Positions 35,155 to 45,662 of a stretch of 57,381 nucleotides of DNA are shown one piece after another. The DNA comes from Planctomycetaceae bacterium. Its GTDB lineage: Bacteria; Planctomycetota; Planctomycetia; Pirellulales; Pirellulaceae. Numbering within the stretch: the stretch's first letter is position 1; each line of letters starts with the position of its first letter. The notes below the pieces were generated by a model. That model ran no database searches and was not told where the DNA came from. It worked only from the letters and a program-made list of their open reading frames with translations. The position numbers were made by a program, and so were the translations under genes. The stretch lies in NCBI GenBank assembly GCA_002723275.1, contig PBNZ01000014.1, forward strand, positions 9,790 to 67,170, read 5' to 3'.

Positions 35155-35511
35155 ATGAGATTCATGCTATTGGCGATCGTGGCCGCCACGGCGTTCGGCG
35201 TCTACAAGACGTGGAACACAGAAACGAGTGAAGACCTGCGTGCCTGGGCATACAACACCGTTTTTGAAGACAAGTCATCTCGGCAGGCATTGAGGCGAGT
35301 CAGTGATAGACTGTCATCTTCCTGGTTAGACAGCTCTGATACGGTGACCACAAGCACGTCGGCCCCGACGTGGTCTTCAAGTGATCCGGCTCCCCCTCAA
35401 TATCTTCTACCCACCAATCCGATGCCGCCGCATCAAGTTCAGCAAGTGCCATCTCGGCGTAGAGTTTTCCAACGCCGTCCTGGACTGCTGATCCCACTCG
35501 ACGGTCGATAA
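35155..35511 (+). CDS. Small hypothetical protein with N-terminal membrane segment
   Basis: 118 residues, not recognised. The first 16 residues (RFMLLAIVAATAFGVY) form a short hydrophobic anchor or signal, followed by a charged stretch (ETSEDLRAWAYNTVFEDK), then a Ser/Thr/Pro-rich disordered half and the basic end VPSRRRVFQRRPGLLIPLDGR. Support for a real gene: a good ribosome site, a TATAAT box, and an intact frame in a gap otherwise free of genes. It converges on the AbgT transporter. Confidence 0.6.
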   Translation: MRFMLLAIVAATAFGVYKTWNTETSEDLRAWAYNTVFEDKSSRQALRRVSDRLSSSWLDSSDTVTTSTSAPTWSSSDPAPPQYLLPTNPMPPHQVQQVPSRRRVFQRRPGLLIPLDGR

Positions 35512-35530
35512 ATCCGAGCGACGGGCGAGG

Positions 35531-37249
35531 TTAAGGCAGAAAATACTCTGTGGGCCCGCCTGGCCCCAGATCGAATGGCAACTGCAACCAGATGATTAAC
35601 ATCACGGACCAGGCGACGAAAAAGGCGATCGAATAGGGCAGCATCAACGAAACGAGCGTGCCGATGCCTGCCTTTGAAACGTATCGCTGCATGAAGACCA
35701 GGACGATGATAATGTAGGGGTTCAGCGGTGCGATTACATTGCTCACCGAATCCCCTACACGATAGGCAGCCTGAGTCAGCTCTGGGCTGATGTTCACGTC
35801 GGGTGCCATGAACATGGGCACAAAGACCGGTGCCAAAAACGCATATTTGGCAGAGGCCGATCCAATGAACATGTTTGCAATCATCACCACAACGATGAAG
35901 GCGATCAGCAAGGCCCAAGTGGGTAGATTCGCGGATGCCAACGCTTGTCCACCAATAATCGCCAACATTTCACCGAGCTTTGAAAACTTGAAGTAATCGA
36001 TGAACTGAGCTGCGAAAAAAGCTAACACGATATAGGGTCCCATGTCCGACATCGTTTCGGACATCATGGCAGCGGTTTCTCGATCATTCCGTAGCTTGCC
36101 AATCGCGATCCCATAGGCCACACCCGGAACCAGAAAGACGATAAACAGAATAGGCACGATCGCTTCGACCCAACGATCAAAGCGAACTCCCTTGCCATAG
36201 AGAGGTGCTCCGGGAATAAAAATAAGTGCCAGAATCAGGCCGAAGGTGATCGCAAAAGCACACCCAGCAACCTTCAAGCCCCGACTCTCCTCAACCGATA
36301 ACTGCGTCGAAGATTCATCGTGATTGCTTGTCGACGGCCCGCCTTCGTCCTCTGGCATCGAAGCGAACCGAGGTTCGACAAACCAAGCAGTAACGGCCCA
36401 CCCGACAAACGTGAGCATGATGGTCGAAGCGATCATGAACCACCAGTTACAGGTCGCGGCCACGCGATAGGTTGGATCGAGGACTTGAGCCCCGGATTCG
36501 GTGAATCCAGCGAGCAATGGATCCAAACCAGTCGGCAGTAGATTTGCACTAAAGCCTGCCGACACGCCCGAGAATACGGCAGCGAGTCCAACCAAGGGAG
36601 AGCGCCCGACGGCTTTGTACAACGCCGCTGCCACCGGCGGCAATACCACGTAGCCTGCGTCCAACGCCATCGATGACATAACCCCAATAAAGACCATCGA
36701 GGGTGTCAACAAACGTTGGGGAGTAATCAACATCATCGCTTTCAGAAGTGCGCCGATCGCTCCGGTCTTCTCGGCCACACCAATTCCCAACATACCTACG
36801 AGCACAACACCAAGTGGTGGGAAGTTGACGAAGTTTTTCACCATATTCGAAATGGCCCAATTCATGCCATCTCGCGTCAACAGTCCTACGGCAGTCACCT
36901 GTTGGTCCACTCGCTTTTTTTTAAGCTTACCCGTTTGCGGATCCTCGATCGCAGTCAGTACGGGATCGACCAAGGGCTGGTCATTCTCTCCTCGAGCAAC
37001 ACGACCATCGGGTAATCCGCGCAGCGTGGTAACCGGCTCACCCGATCCTGAATCGACCACAGGTTCCATGACCGGCATCAGCACCGACTTGGTGACCGTC
37101 CAATTCAATTGATCGGCAATCTGAGACAACACGACGACCGACAATGCGCCGATTACAAACAGAGAGACTGGATCCGGAAGGCGATTTCCGACACGTTCGA
37201 TCCAGTTCAAGATACCGCGGGAGGATGGCGAAGTTTTTGATTCATTCAT
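35531..37249 (-). CDS. AbgT family transporter
   Basis: 572 residues with about 11 hydrophobic segments. Family motifs include LPDPVSLFVIGAL, NFPPLGVVLVGMLGIGVAEKTG, SSMALDAGYVVLPPVAAALY, ANLLPTGLDPLLAGFTE and GDSVSNVIAPLNPYIIIVL. AbgT of E. coli imports p-aminobenzoyl-glutamate; relatives such as MtrF and YdaH export sulfonamides. The substrate here is unknown. A soluble loop of about 90 residues after the first helix is longer than usual. I took ATG 37249 over 37282; neither has a clear ribosome site. Confidence 0.92.
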   Translation of the reverse strand: MNESKTSPSSRGILNWIERVGNRLPDPVSLFVIGALSVVVLSQIADQLNWTVTKSVLMPVMEPVVDSGSGEPVTTLRGLPDGRVARGENDQPLVDPVLTAIEDPQTGKLKKKRVDQQVTAVGLLTRDGMNWAISNMVKNFVNFPPLGVVLVGMLGIGVAEKTGAIGALLKAMMLITPQRLLTPSMVFIGVMSSMALDAGYVVLPPVAAALYKAVGRSPLVGLAAVFSGVSAGFSANLLPTGLDPLLAGFTESGAQVLDPTYRVAATCNWWFMIASTIMLTFVGWAVTAWFVEPRFASMPEDEGGPSTSNHDESSTQLSVEESRGLKVAGCAFAITFGLILALIFIPGAPLYGKGVRFDRWVEAIVPILFIVFLVPGVAYGIAIGKLRNDRETAAMMSETMSDMGPYIVLAFFAAQFIDYFKFSKLGEMLAIIGGQALASANLPTWALLIAFIVVVMIANMFIGSASAKYAFLAPVFVPMFMAPDVNISPELTQAAYRVGDSVSNVIAPLNPYIIIVLVFMQRYVSKAGIGTLVSLMLPYSIAFFVAWSVMLIIWLQLPFDLGPGGPTEYFLP

Positions 37250-37508
37250 AAAGGAAGATTGTCGTAAGCCAGCAATTCTCAAGCAACCCCAGCCCTGGGC
37301 ATCGGCTATGAAAACCGAGAGAAACGACGATCATCGCCTTCGCCTCATGCACCTTCACTCCCTAACGGTAAGCGGGATATTCAAATACCAGAAAACCAAG
37401 GCATCCAAACATGTCTTGTCGCAAGCGCCGCCAAAATCCACAATCACAGCTCTCCTCTTTTCGCTCAACCCACTAGGATCTCAGACGTGCCCCCCCCTTA
37501 ACTTTCAA

Positions 37509-38272
37509 ATGATCGACCTGAGTGTCCCGCTAAAGCATCTCGCAGACAGTGAGCCGTTACCGGCTGAAATCGAGTACATCACCCACGAGGCCGAAGGCCT
37601 GCGACAAATGGAGCAATTCTTTGGTGTCACTCCCACAGACCTTGTTTACTCAGAAGGCCGTGGTTGGGCGATTGAACAAATCAAGGCGATCACGCACACG
37701 GGCACTCACGTGGATGCACCGTACCACTATGGACCAGAGTCAGAGGGCCAACCGGCCAAGCGAATTGACGAAATCCCGCTGGAGTGGTGCTTGTCGCCGG
37801 GTGTTGTCATCGACGTTCACAACGTTTCGGCTGGCGATATGATCACCGTTGAACATCTCCAGCAAAAACTCGAAACCATTGGACATCGATTGCAACCGCT
37901 CGACATCGTGCTCCTCCGAACCGACGCCGACAAGAGACTGGGCAGTCAAGATTACTTTGCTCAACCCGGCTTGGGACGCGAAGGAGCTCTTTGGCTCGTC
38001 GAACAGGGAATCAAGGTCATCGGCATCGAAGCCTACACGCTTGACCGTCCCTTTCAATCCATGGTGTCGGACTTTCAACGCACAGGGGATGGACGCCATA
38101 TCTGCCAGCCCATTTCGCGGGCATCGAACGCGAGTACTGCCAAATCGAAAAACTCGCAAATCTCGATCAGATCCCAGCAGCAACCGATTTTTGGATTTCA
38201 TGCTTGCCCGTTAAGATCAAGGGAGCGAGTGCCGGCTGGTGTCGCGCGGTAGCCCTTGTCCCGCCTCAGTAG
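37509..38272 (+). pseudogene. Cyclase family protein (kynurenine-formamidase-like), frameshifted by one missing base
   Basis: The frame from ATG 37509 gives a normal metal-dependent cyclase: MIDLSVPLKH, then the zinc/manganese motif THTGTHVDAPYH, then FQRTGDGRHI. At about 38104 the frame departs from the family. The next frame continues correctly as PAHFAGIEREYCQIEKLANL and CLPVKIKGASAGWCRAVAL, ending at TAG 38272. Restoring one G (ATC TGG CCA instead of ATC TGC CAG) makes a full 254-residue protein. As written, translation ends at 38252 after about 50 wrong residues. It is either a recent mutation or a sequencing/assembly error. Confidence 0.82.
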
Positions 38273-38320
38273 ACTCAACGACGCCACAGCACTAGCGTCC
38301 TAATCGATTCTAGGCGACAC

Positions 38321-38363
38321 TGTCTCAGGCCCTCCCAGGCGTCTGTCTCAGACCCTCCCGGGC
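38321..38363. repeat. Two-copy direct repeat before the GDPD gene
   Basis: TGTCTCAGGCCCTCCCAGGC (38321-38340) recurs with two changes at 38344-38363, a 23-base period, just upstream of the GDPD start. Confidence 0.75.
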
Positions 38364-38398
38364 ATTCAAGCTTTCTTGTTTCCAGTCGGGAGATTCGG

Positions 38399-40276
38399 TT
38401 GTCACTGTCAAAAGAAATGTTGTCGTCGATGACAACGGTCTATCGAGCGAGTTGGAAACAACTGGCCATCACTGACGTGCTCTACAAATTGCTTGCGTTC
38501 ATTATTTTGACGCCCATAGTAGCCGCATGCTTTCGTCTGCTGGTGCAATTCTCGGGGCGAACCGTCCTCGCCGATGAGGACATTTTATTCTTCCTGATCG
38601 AGCCCATCGGACTCATCACGTTGGTCGTAACGGGAGCTTTAACGTTGACGATTGTCGCCATCCAACAGGCGACAATGATGCAGATCGTCGCGAGTGAAAT
38701 CTGCCATCAACGAATCAATATTCGAACGGCATTCCGAGACAGTTTTCTGAGAAGCCAAGTGATCCTGCGAGTGACCGCAAGGTTAATCCTTGTGACGCTT
38801 GCCGTGATCGCTCCATTCGCCGCAGTCGCAGGATTTGCCTATTCGACGCTATTAACGGAATTCGACATCAACTTTTATCTCCAGGAGAAACCTCCTGAGT
38901 TTATGATTGCCGTGGTGATCGGTGGCATCCTTCTTTGTGGTCTGACAGCAATCCTGCTTTGGCTTGCTTCTAGTTGGGTACTCGCTCTGCCCCTCGCAAT
39001 CTTTGAGCACATTGCTCCACGCCAGGTTTTGAAGGAGAGTCAACGACGAACAGCCGGCAAGCGTCGCCAGGTCCTCGCCTGGATCGCGATTTGGTTGCTG
39101 GCAACCACCATTGTCTCATCGCTCGCAACGGGTCTCGTCACCTGGGTCGGCAGCGGGTTAATCTCGAGCTCTTCACACGTCCTGTGGCTTATGGTGCTCG
39201 TCACCGGCCTGATCCTGGCAAGCGTCAGCCTTATCAACGCAATGATCAACCTGTTCAGTAGTACAACCTTGGCCGTGCTGTTAGTTCACCTCTATCACGA
39301 ATGCGGCGGACGAGACCTGACACAAATCAACTGGAAGCCTCGCGCCGTCGAAAGCGGCATTGAGAATTTTTTCCAATTGTCACGGACAGCGCTGACCCTG
39401 ATGTTTGTCGTTGCCGTGGTCTTCGCGAGTATTGCAGGCTATCAGATGCTGGATAGTGTCAGCACACCCGACCACACAACGGTGACGGCACATCGTGGAT
39501 CATCATCAGGGGCACCGGAAAACACTTTAGCATCCGTTCTCCTGGCCATCGAAGAAAAAGCGAACTGGGTTGAGATCGACGTGCAAGAAACATCTGACGG
39601 TCAAGTCGTCGTGGTCCACGACAGTGACTTGAAAAAGATCGGCGGATCACCATTGAAGGCCGAAGAGTCAACCGCCGAAGAACTGCGTCAGGTCGACATC
39701 GGAAGCTGGTTTGACCCGAAGTATCAAGACGAACGTGTCCCGTTGCTATCCGAAGTCCTTGCCGCTGCAAAAGGAAAAATCGGGGTTAACATTGAGCTCA
39801 AATACTACAACAAAAAGCCTAAGCAGAGCCTCGAAGCCAAGGTAGTTGCAATCGTTGAAGAAGCCGAGATGGCCTCTGATGTGTTGATCATGTCGTTGAA
39901 ACAAGCCGCGGTCGAAAAAGTCCATGAACTGCGGCCTGATTGGACGATAGGCTTATTGACGGCCGTCGCGGTCGGTGACCTCACCCGCTCCAATGTCGAT
40001 TTCCTCGCAGTGAATACGGGTCTGGCCACGCGTAGTTTTGTCCGTTCGGCACATGACAGCGGAAAACAGGTCTTTGTTTGGACCATTAATGATCCCGCGA
40101 TGATGTCAACCGTGATCGACAGAGGCGTGGACAGTATCATTACGGACAAACCCGCACTGGCTCGTTCCGTGTTGGAACAGCGAAAGGAATTGAGTTCGAT
40201 CCAGCGACTGATGATTCAGGCCGCAAGTCTGCTGGGTGCAAGTCCGCCGCAAAACCAAAGTATCGATGACGTCTAA
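38399..40276 (+). CDS. Membrane-bound glycerophosphodiester phosphodiesterase
   Basis: 625 residues in two parts. Residues 1-360 hold about six to eight membrane segments, like the GDPD membrane domain of Bacillus YhdW/YqiK-type relatives. Residues about 360-600 are a GDPD barrel with TAHRGSSSGAPENT (catalytic His), WVEIDVQETSDGQVVVVHD (metal Glu/Asp and second His), NIELKYY and VFVWTIND. It cleaves glycerophosphodiesters to glycerol-3-phosphate and an alcohol, probably during lipid turnover. I used TTG 38399, with GGGAGA 6 bases upstream; ATG 38417 is the alternative. The sulfatase follows after 27 bases. Confidence 0.92.
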   Translation: MSLSKEMLSSMTTVYRASWKQLAITDVLYKLLAFIILTPIVAACFRLLVQFSGRTVLADEDILFFLIEPIGLITLVVTGALTLTIVAIQQATMMQIVASEICHQRINIRTAFRDSFLRSQVILRVTARLILVTLAVIAPFAAVAGFAYSTLLTEFDINFYLQEKPPEFMIAVVIGGILLCGLTAILLWLASSWVLALPLAIFEHIAPRQVLKESQRRTAGKRRQVLAWIAIWLLATTIVSSLATGLVTWVGSGLISSSSHVLWLMVLVTGLILASVSLINAMINLFSSTTLAVLLVHLYHECGGRDLTQINWKPRAVESGIENFFQLSRTALTLMFVVAVVFASIAGYQMLDSVSTPDHTTVTAHRGSSSGAPENTLASVLLAIEEKANWVEIDVQETSDGQVVVVHDSDLKKIGGSPLKAEESTAEELRQVDIGSWFDPKYQDERVPLLSEVLAAAKGKIGVNIELKYYNKKPKQSLEAKVVAIVEEAEMASDVLIMSLKQAAVEKVHELRPDWTIGLLTAVAVGDLTRSNVDFLAVNTGLATRSFVRSAHDSGKQVFVWTINDPAMMSTVIDRGVDSIITDKPALARSVLEQRKELSSIQRLMIQAASLLGASPPQNQSIDDV

Positions 40277-40303
40277 CTAACTCTTTAGTGAGTCATTCAA
40301 AAC

Positions 40304-41800
40304 ATGCATCGCCTATTTTATTTTTCGCTATTCATCATTTGCGTGATGATCGTCACCGAGAGCGATGTCCGTGCTAATCCGACAACTGACGGATCGCAGC
40401 GCAATTTCATTTTCTTCCTGGTTGATGATCTTGGCTGGAAAGATCTGGGTTGCTATGGCAGCTCCTTTTACGAGACGCCGAACATCGACAAACTCTCAAA
40501 TTCGGGCATGCAATTCAGTGATGCGTATGCAGCCTGCCCGGTGTGTTCACCAACGCGAGCCAGCATTATGACCGGTAAATACCCAGCTCGGCTGGGCATT
40601 ACCACCTACATTAATCCGCGCGGGGCGAACCAACCTGAGAACTGGAAAAGAGCAACGCGTATGCTCCCAGCTCCTTACCGAGATCGTCTCGAGTTGAAGG
40701 AACTGACGATTGCCGAAGCTTTACGTGAAGTGGGCTATGCCACCTTTTTCGCAGGTAAGTGGCACCTCGGCAATGAAGGACATTGGCCGGAAGATCAAGG
40801 TTTCGATGTCAATCGGGGCGGCATTGAACGAGGAGGGCCGTACGGAGGCAAGAAGTATTTTTCGCCGTACGGTAACCCACGATTGTCAGATGGTCCACCA
40901 GATGAACATCTTCCCGATCGGCTCGCCTCCGAAACCGTCCATTTCATTGAGGAACATCGAGACCAACCGTTCTTTGCCTATCTCTCGTTTTATTCCGTCC
41001 ACACCCCGCTGATGTCGCGAGACGATTTGCGTCAAAAATACGAGCTCAAACGAAAAGAAATCACGGATCAACGTCCGATTTGGGGAGAGGAAGGCAAACG
41101 CAAGCTACGGCTGGTCCAAGAACATGCTGTTTATGCAGGGATGGTGGAATCGGTCGATCTCGCTGTTGGGAAAGTACTCGACGCTGTTTCGAGGATGGGC
41201 CTGAGTGACAATACGGTGATCATATTCACTTCAGACAATGGTGGGCTCTCCACCTCCGAAGGACACCCAACGAGTAACCTCCCGCTTCGTGCTGGAAAAG
41301 GCTGGATGTACGAAGGAGGTATCCGCGAGCCGCTGTTGGTATTTGTCCCGGGGATGACGAAGTCAGGTAGTCGATCCACGAATGTCGTGACGAGTCCTGA
41401 TTTCTTTCCCACTATTCTCGAATTGGCTGGCCTCGCGACTCGACCAGACCTGCATCTTGATGGAAGAAGTTTTGTGCCGACTCTCCGCGGCGATGCTCAG
41501 AAAAACCGGCCCGTCTATTGGCATTTCCCCCACTACGGCAATCAAGGGGGTGCTCCCACGGCAGCCATCCGAGACGGAGACTGGAAACTGATCGAAAACT
41601 ACGAAGACGGAAAACTCGAACTCTTCAATCTCAAAGATGATCTTGGCGAACAAACTAATCTTGTCGCTCAACATCCCGAGAAACGAGACCGATTACATCA
41701 AGCCCTCCGCTCTTGGCGTGATGAGGTGGGAGCAATCCTACCTCAACATCGTTCGGACGCAAAAACATCGGACAAATCAAGCAGCTCCCAAACACCATGA
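40304..41800 (+). CDS. Secreted sulfatase (arylsulfatase type)
   Basis: 498 residues with a signal peptide (YFSLFIICVMIVTESDVRA). Formylglycine motif CSPTR (Cys81); metal and active-site motifs FFLVDDLGWKDLGCYGS, AGKWHLG and FTSDNGGLSTSEG; C-terminal HFPHYGNQGG and DGDWKLIENYEDG. It differs from the sulfatase at 30291 in the region after the GKWHLG motif, so it probably cuts another substrate. Its last four bases are the start of mobB (ATGA). Confidence 0.95.
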   Translation: MHRLFYFSLFIICVMIVTESDVRANPTTDGSQRNFIFFLVDDLGWKDLGCYGSSFYETPNIDKLSNSGMQFSDAYAACPVCSPTRASIMTGKYPARLGITTYINPRGANQPENWKRATRMLPAPYRDRLELKELTIAEALREVGYATFFAGKWHLGNEGHWPEDQGFDVNRGGIERGGPYGGKKYFSPYGNPRLSDGPPDEHLPDRLASETVHFIEEHRDQPFFAYLSFYSVHTPLMSRDDLRQKYELKRKEITDQRPIWGEEGKRKLRLVQEHAVYAGMVESVDLAVGKVLDAVSRMGLSDNTVIIFTSDNGGLSTSEGHPTSNLPLRAGKGWMYEGGIREPLLVFVPGMTKSGSRSTNVVTSPDFFPTILELAGLATRPDLHLDGRSFVPTLRGDAQKNRPVYWHFPHYGNQGGAPTAAIRDGDWKLIENYEDGKLELFNLKDDLGEQTNLVAQHPEKRDRLHQALRSWRDEVGAILPQHRSDAKTSDKSSSSQTP

Positions 41801-42303
41801 ATCGACTCCATATTATTGGTGGTAAAAACCACGGAAAGACCACCCTTACCGTTGAACTGGTCCAGGAATTGATCCGCCGAAAGCTGCGTATCGCAACAAT
41901 CAAGCATACGCATCATCAACATGAGCTGGATACGCCGGGCAAAGACTCGCACCGCCATCGCGTTGCCGGGGCCGAGGGGGTGGGCATTATCTCGCAAGGA
42001 CTGAGTGCCGTATTTTGGGAAACGGATGCCCAAGATGAATCACACGAGTCCCAGTATGCGATCTTCGACAAATTCTTCGCATCGATGGATCTGCTGCTCG
42101 TCGAAGGCGACCTCAAGACAACCGCTCCGAAAATTGAAGTGTGGCGAGCGGTACATGGAACGCCCCCTATCGCCGAAAATGATCCCGGTATCTGCGCTGT
42201 GATCACCGACGATCCCATTGATCTTAACACGACGATATTGAACCGATCACAGCTACAGAAAACCGCGACCTGGATCGAAGAAACATTCGTGGAGAAATCT
42301 TGA
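41797..42303 (+). CDS. mobB: Molybdopterin-guanine dinucleotide biosynthesis protein MobB
   Basis: GTP-binding helper of MobA in making the bis-MGD form of the molybdenum cofactor. 168 residues. P-loop GGKNHGKTTL (about 8-17), TIKHTHHQHELDTPGKDSHR with the family's KH...HxxxxDxPGKDS pattern, GLSAVFWE, and VEGDLKTTAPKIEVWR. Translationally coupled to the sulfatase upstream, with no molybdoenzyme gene nearby, so the link may only be positional. Confidence 0.9.
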   Translation: MNRLHIIGGKNHGKTTLTVELVQELIRRKLRIATIKHTHHQHELDTPGKDSHRHRVAGAEGVGIISQGLSAVFWETDAQDESHESQYAIFDKFFASMDLLLVEGDLKTTAPKIEVWRAVHGTPPIAENDPGICAVITDDPIDLNTTILNRSQLQKTATWIEETFVEKS

Positions 42304-42346
42304 ACGCAGGTGTCTTCGCAAGACGGACGATGAAGCGAGAGGCAGT

Positions 42347-43474
42347 TCAGGTTTCGAGCATCTGACAGTAGCTCTCATACCGCCGAACATCGAGGCGCCC
42401 ATCGGCAACCGCATCCTTAATGGCACAGTCCGCTTCATGCGTATGTGTACAGTCCGGAAAACGACAGTGAGAGACATAAGGTCTTAGGTCGCGACAAAAC
42501 CCGACAACTTCTTCAGGGATCACATCCCACAATTGAAACTGACGGATCCCAGGTGTATCGACAATGTAGCCTCCGGAATCCAACGGAATGAGACGAGACG
42601 CCGTCGTGGTATGACGCCCCTTTTCGCTATCGGAACTGACATGTGATACTCGCAGGTCGAGGCCAGGTTCAATCGCATTCAGTAACGAGGATTTCCCGAC
42701 ACCGCTTTGTCCCACGACAACACTCCGCGCCCCAACAACCATCTGACGCAAACGATCAGTACCAATCCGATCGGTCGCCGAGAGAGGCAATATTTCATAA
42801 CCCATCTGAGCATACACGCCGATCAAGGGTTGTAGGTCGGCCGCATCAATGAGATCAATTTTGTTCAGACAGATAACCGGACGGATGCCGAACTTTTCAC
42901 TCGTGACGAGCAATCGATCGATCAGATGTGGTTTCAACCCTGGCTCGGCCGCACTACTCACAATCAACATCAAATCGATATTGGCCACCATCACATGCTG
43001 CCGACCTCGACTGGTTCGACAGAGCACACCGTGACGAGGTTCAATTCTTTCGATGATCCCTTCCAGATTGGAAGCAGGGCGAAACAGCACGCGATCTCCG
43101 GCCGCAAGTACGTGACGCTGATCGGTGCTTAAAGTCTTCAACAATCGCCGCGTGGCACACTGATAGACCTCACCCGTGTCGTCAGATTGAACGGGACTGT
43201 GCAGCCCTCCAACGCTGAGAACGGTTCCGCGCAGACAAGCCGACTCGTCCACCTCGGGCAAAACACTCAGACCAGCTTCCCCATCGAGTTGTTCGCCGAC
43301 AACCGTTCGTTTGCGACTCAACGATCCTTTGCCGCTAACTCGCTCGGTCTGCGCCGAATCGTCTTGCTCGAAGCCGTGATCTTGAAAGTCCTTGGTAAGA
43401 TCCCCACGACGGACCCGCACCTCTCTGTTTTTTCGAAACTCAGTGCGGATCTTTCGTTTTTTCTTGCCCGACAT
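42347..43474 (-). CDS. rsgA: Ribosome small-subunit-dependent GTPase A (RsgA)
   Basis: Checks late maturation of the 30S subunit. 375 residues. Circularly permuted GTPase: NKID (204-207, G4) comes before GQSGVGKS (255-262, G1) and DTPGIRQF (G3). An OB-fold precedes it, and a C-terminal zinc site follows (CRFPDCTHTHEADC). The first 60 residues are a long basic/charged extension (SGKKKRKIRTEFRKNREVRV) that may contact rRNA. It starts 5 bases after ftsH ends, so they form an operon. Confidence 0.95.
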   Translation of the reverse strand: MSGKKKRKIRTEFRKNREVRVRRGDLTKDFQDHGFEQDDSAQTERVSGKGSLSRKRTVVGEQLDGEAGLSVLPEVDESACLRGTVLSVGGLHSPVQSDDTGEVYQCATRRLLKTLSTDQRHVLAAGDRVLFRPASNLEGIIERIEPRHGVLCRTSRGRQHVMVANIDLMLIVSSAAEPGLKPHLIDRLLVTSEKFGIRPVICLNKIDLIDAADLQPLIGVYAQMGYEILPLSATDRIGTDRLRQMVVGARSVVVGQSGVGKSSLLNAIEPGLDLRVSHVSSDSEKGRHTTTASRLIPLDSGGYIVDTPGIRQFQLWDVIPEEVVGFCRDLRPYVSHCRFPDCTHTHEADCAIKDAVADGRLDVRRYESYCQMLET

Positions 43475-43479
43475 CGCGT

Positions 43480-45516
43480 TTAATGGGCCGAGTCCTGAGG
43501 AGCAAGTTCACCAGAATTGGCAAGAGGCTTGCCGTTGCCCTCGTGATGCACCGAAGGACCAATCAGCTCGACAATGTCCTGCTCGCTCACCTCTTCCGTT
43601 TCGACCAGAGCATTGGCAAGTATATCGAGCTTATCTCGATGCTCATTCAAAATATTGATCGATCGATCATAAGCGTCGTGCAGAATACGAGCCACTTCAT
43701 CATCAATGATCTGTAGCGTGTGCTCACTGAACTGACGTTGCTGATGCATTTCGCGTCCCAGGAAAGGATCTTCATCAGCGAGTTTGTAGCTGACGGGACC
43801 GAGTTTGTCGCTCATCCCCCATTTCGTGACCATGCGACGAGCCAATCCGGTTGCAACCTCCAGGTCGTTTTCGGCTCCGGCACTAAACTCGTGGTAGACA
43901 AGCTTTTCGGCAGCACGTCCTCCCAAGAGAAACGCCAGCCGATCCAAGAGCTCGCTCTCGGAAATATTCATTCGATCTTCTTCAGGAAGAGTTTGAGTCA
44001 CCCCTAAGGCGCGTCCTCGAGGAATAACAGTCACTTTATGAACTCGATCGGCGCCCTTGGTTAACCACGCTAACAGGGCATGCCCCGCTTCGTGATAGGC
44101 CGTTTTCTCTTTTTCTTCGCCGACCAATACTTCTTCGCGTTTGGGGCCCATCAGAACTTTATCGCGAGCATACTCAAAGTCTTCCATGGTGACTTTCGAC
44201 TTCCCGTTACGAGTCGCCCAGAGAGCAGCCTCGTTAACGAGATTGCGAATGTCCGCACCGGTGAGCCCGACAGAACCCTCTGCCAGTCGTTTGATGTCGA
44301 CATCCTCAGCAAGCGGAACGTCACGAACGTGGACGTGGAACATCTCAATACGTCCCTTGAGTGTGGGTCGATCGACGGTGATATGTCGATCGAAACGACC
44401 GGGACGAAGCAAGGCAGGATCGAGTACGTCAGGACGATTCGTCGCTGCCATCACGATCACCGAATCCGTCGGCGTGAAACCATCCATCTCACTCAGAATC
44501 TGATTGAGTGTCTGCTCTCTTTCATCGTGGCCGCCCCCCAGACCCGCACCTCGCTGACGACCGACGGCATCGATTTCGTCAATGAAGATAATCGCTGGTG
44601 AATTTTCCTTCGCCTTTTGAAAGAGATCACGAACGCGGCTAGCACCAACGCCCACAAACATTTGAATAAACTCAGAGCCACTCACGGTAAAGAAGGGCAC
44701 ACCGGCTTCGCCAGCGACAGCACGTGCCAGCAATGTTTTCCCGGTTCCGGGTGGTCCGTTCAGTAGCACGCCCTTGGGAACACGCCCACCTAATCTTTGA
44801 AACTGCTCAGGATCTTTGAGGAAGTCGATAATCTCCTGCAAGTCTCCCTTGACGCCTTCCAAGCCGGCAACATCTTTGAAGGTGATCGGCATATCCGACG
44901 ACTCATATTCTTTTGCGGGGCTCTTGTTGAACCCAGACAAAAATCCGCCTCCCATGATCTGGTCTCGGGTACGTCGAAACATCGACCAGAGGAAAATAAT
45001 CAACAGAATGGGCAGCAGCAAGCTTAAGAAGGTGACAAAGACCGCCGACCGGTCCGAAGGCTCTTTGTAGGGCAACGGTTGCGAGTGTTCCGCAACGAGT
45101 TGGTTTAGTCGATCGCGTTCTTCTTCGGTCGCCCAATCTGGAATGACAACACGAAACTCTTCGATAAACTTGTCTTGGGGTTCGACTAACTTCCCCTCGT
45201 TGTTCAATTCCTTGGGAATTTCGACTCCGTCGGTCTTAATTCCATCGGACGAGGTTGAGCCATTGCTATCACCGACTTTGAAACGACCGGTACCAACGCG
45301 TCCTTCGAATTGGACGTACTCAACGACACCTTGCTTCAGCTTTTCTTCAAAGAACGGGATAGAGATCGACTTCGGTGGATCCGTTTGATTGGTCAGAAAG
45401 ACCACGCTGATCGCAATCAACACAGCAATCAAGAACCACGAGTTGGGTCCGCCGGGCCGCACGATCGATTTCTTTTCCTCGGACTTCTTGTCGTTGTCCT
45501 GGGAATCAGTGGACAT
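43480..45516 (-). CDS. ftsH: ATP-dependent zinc metalloprotease FtsH
   Basis: Membrane AAA+ protease that removes damaged membrane proteins and regulatory proteins. 678 residues. Two membrane helices (about 26-43 and 158-177) flank a periplasmic domain. Walker A GPPGTGKT (252-259), Walker [16 protein letters not shown], second region of homology [18 protein letters not shown], and zinc site HEAGH follow. The periplasmic loop carries a Ser/Gly-rich insert ([13 protein letters not shown]). First gene of the ftsH-rsgA pair. Confidence 0.97.
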   Translation of the reverse strand: MSTDSQDNDKKSEEKKSIVRPGGPNSWFLIAVLIAISVVFLTNQTDPPKSISIPFFEEKLKQGVVEYVQFEGRVGTGRFKVGDSNGSTSSDGIKTDGVEIPKELNNEGKLVEPQDKFIEEFRVVIPDWATEEERDRLNQLVAEHSQPLPYKEPSDRSAVFVTFLSLLLPILLIIFLWSMFRRTRDQIMGGGFLSGFNKSPAKEYESSDMPITFKDVAGLEGVKGDLQEIIDFLKDPEQFQRLGGRVPKGVLLNGPPGTGKTLLARAVAGEAGVPFFTVSGSEFIQMFVGVGASRVRDLFQKAKENSPAIIFIDEIDAVGRQRGAGLGGGHDEREQTLNQILSEMDGFTPTDSVIVMAATNRPDVLDPALLRPGRFDRHITVDRPTLKGRIEMFHVHVRDVPLAEDVDIKRLAEGSVGLTGADIRNLVNEAALWATRNGKSKVTMEDFEYARDKVLMGPKREEVLVGEEKEKTAYHEAGHALLAWLTKGADRVHKVTVIPRGRALGVTQTLPEEDRMNISESELLDRLAFLLGGRAAEKLVYHEFSAGAENDLEVATGLARRMVTKWGMSDKLGPVSYKLADEDPFLGREMHQQRQFSEHTLQIIDDEVARILHDAYDRSINILNEHRDKLDILANALVETEEVSEQDIVELIGPSVHHEGNGKPLANSGELAPQDSAH

Positions 45517-45662
45517 CTAGTTCCTCTCTTGTCCTTCAGTCACTCAACACATCATCGCGACACGGCCCACCTGAGCTCGAATATGTCGCCACTGTCATCG
45601 TTGCCGACTATTGCAAATTGTAAACCACTTGGGTTTTTTTTTCGATGCGTCCCAAGCCAGAT

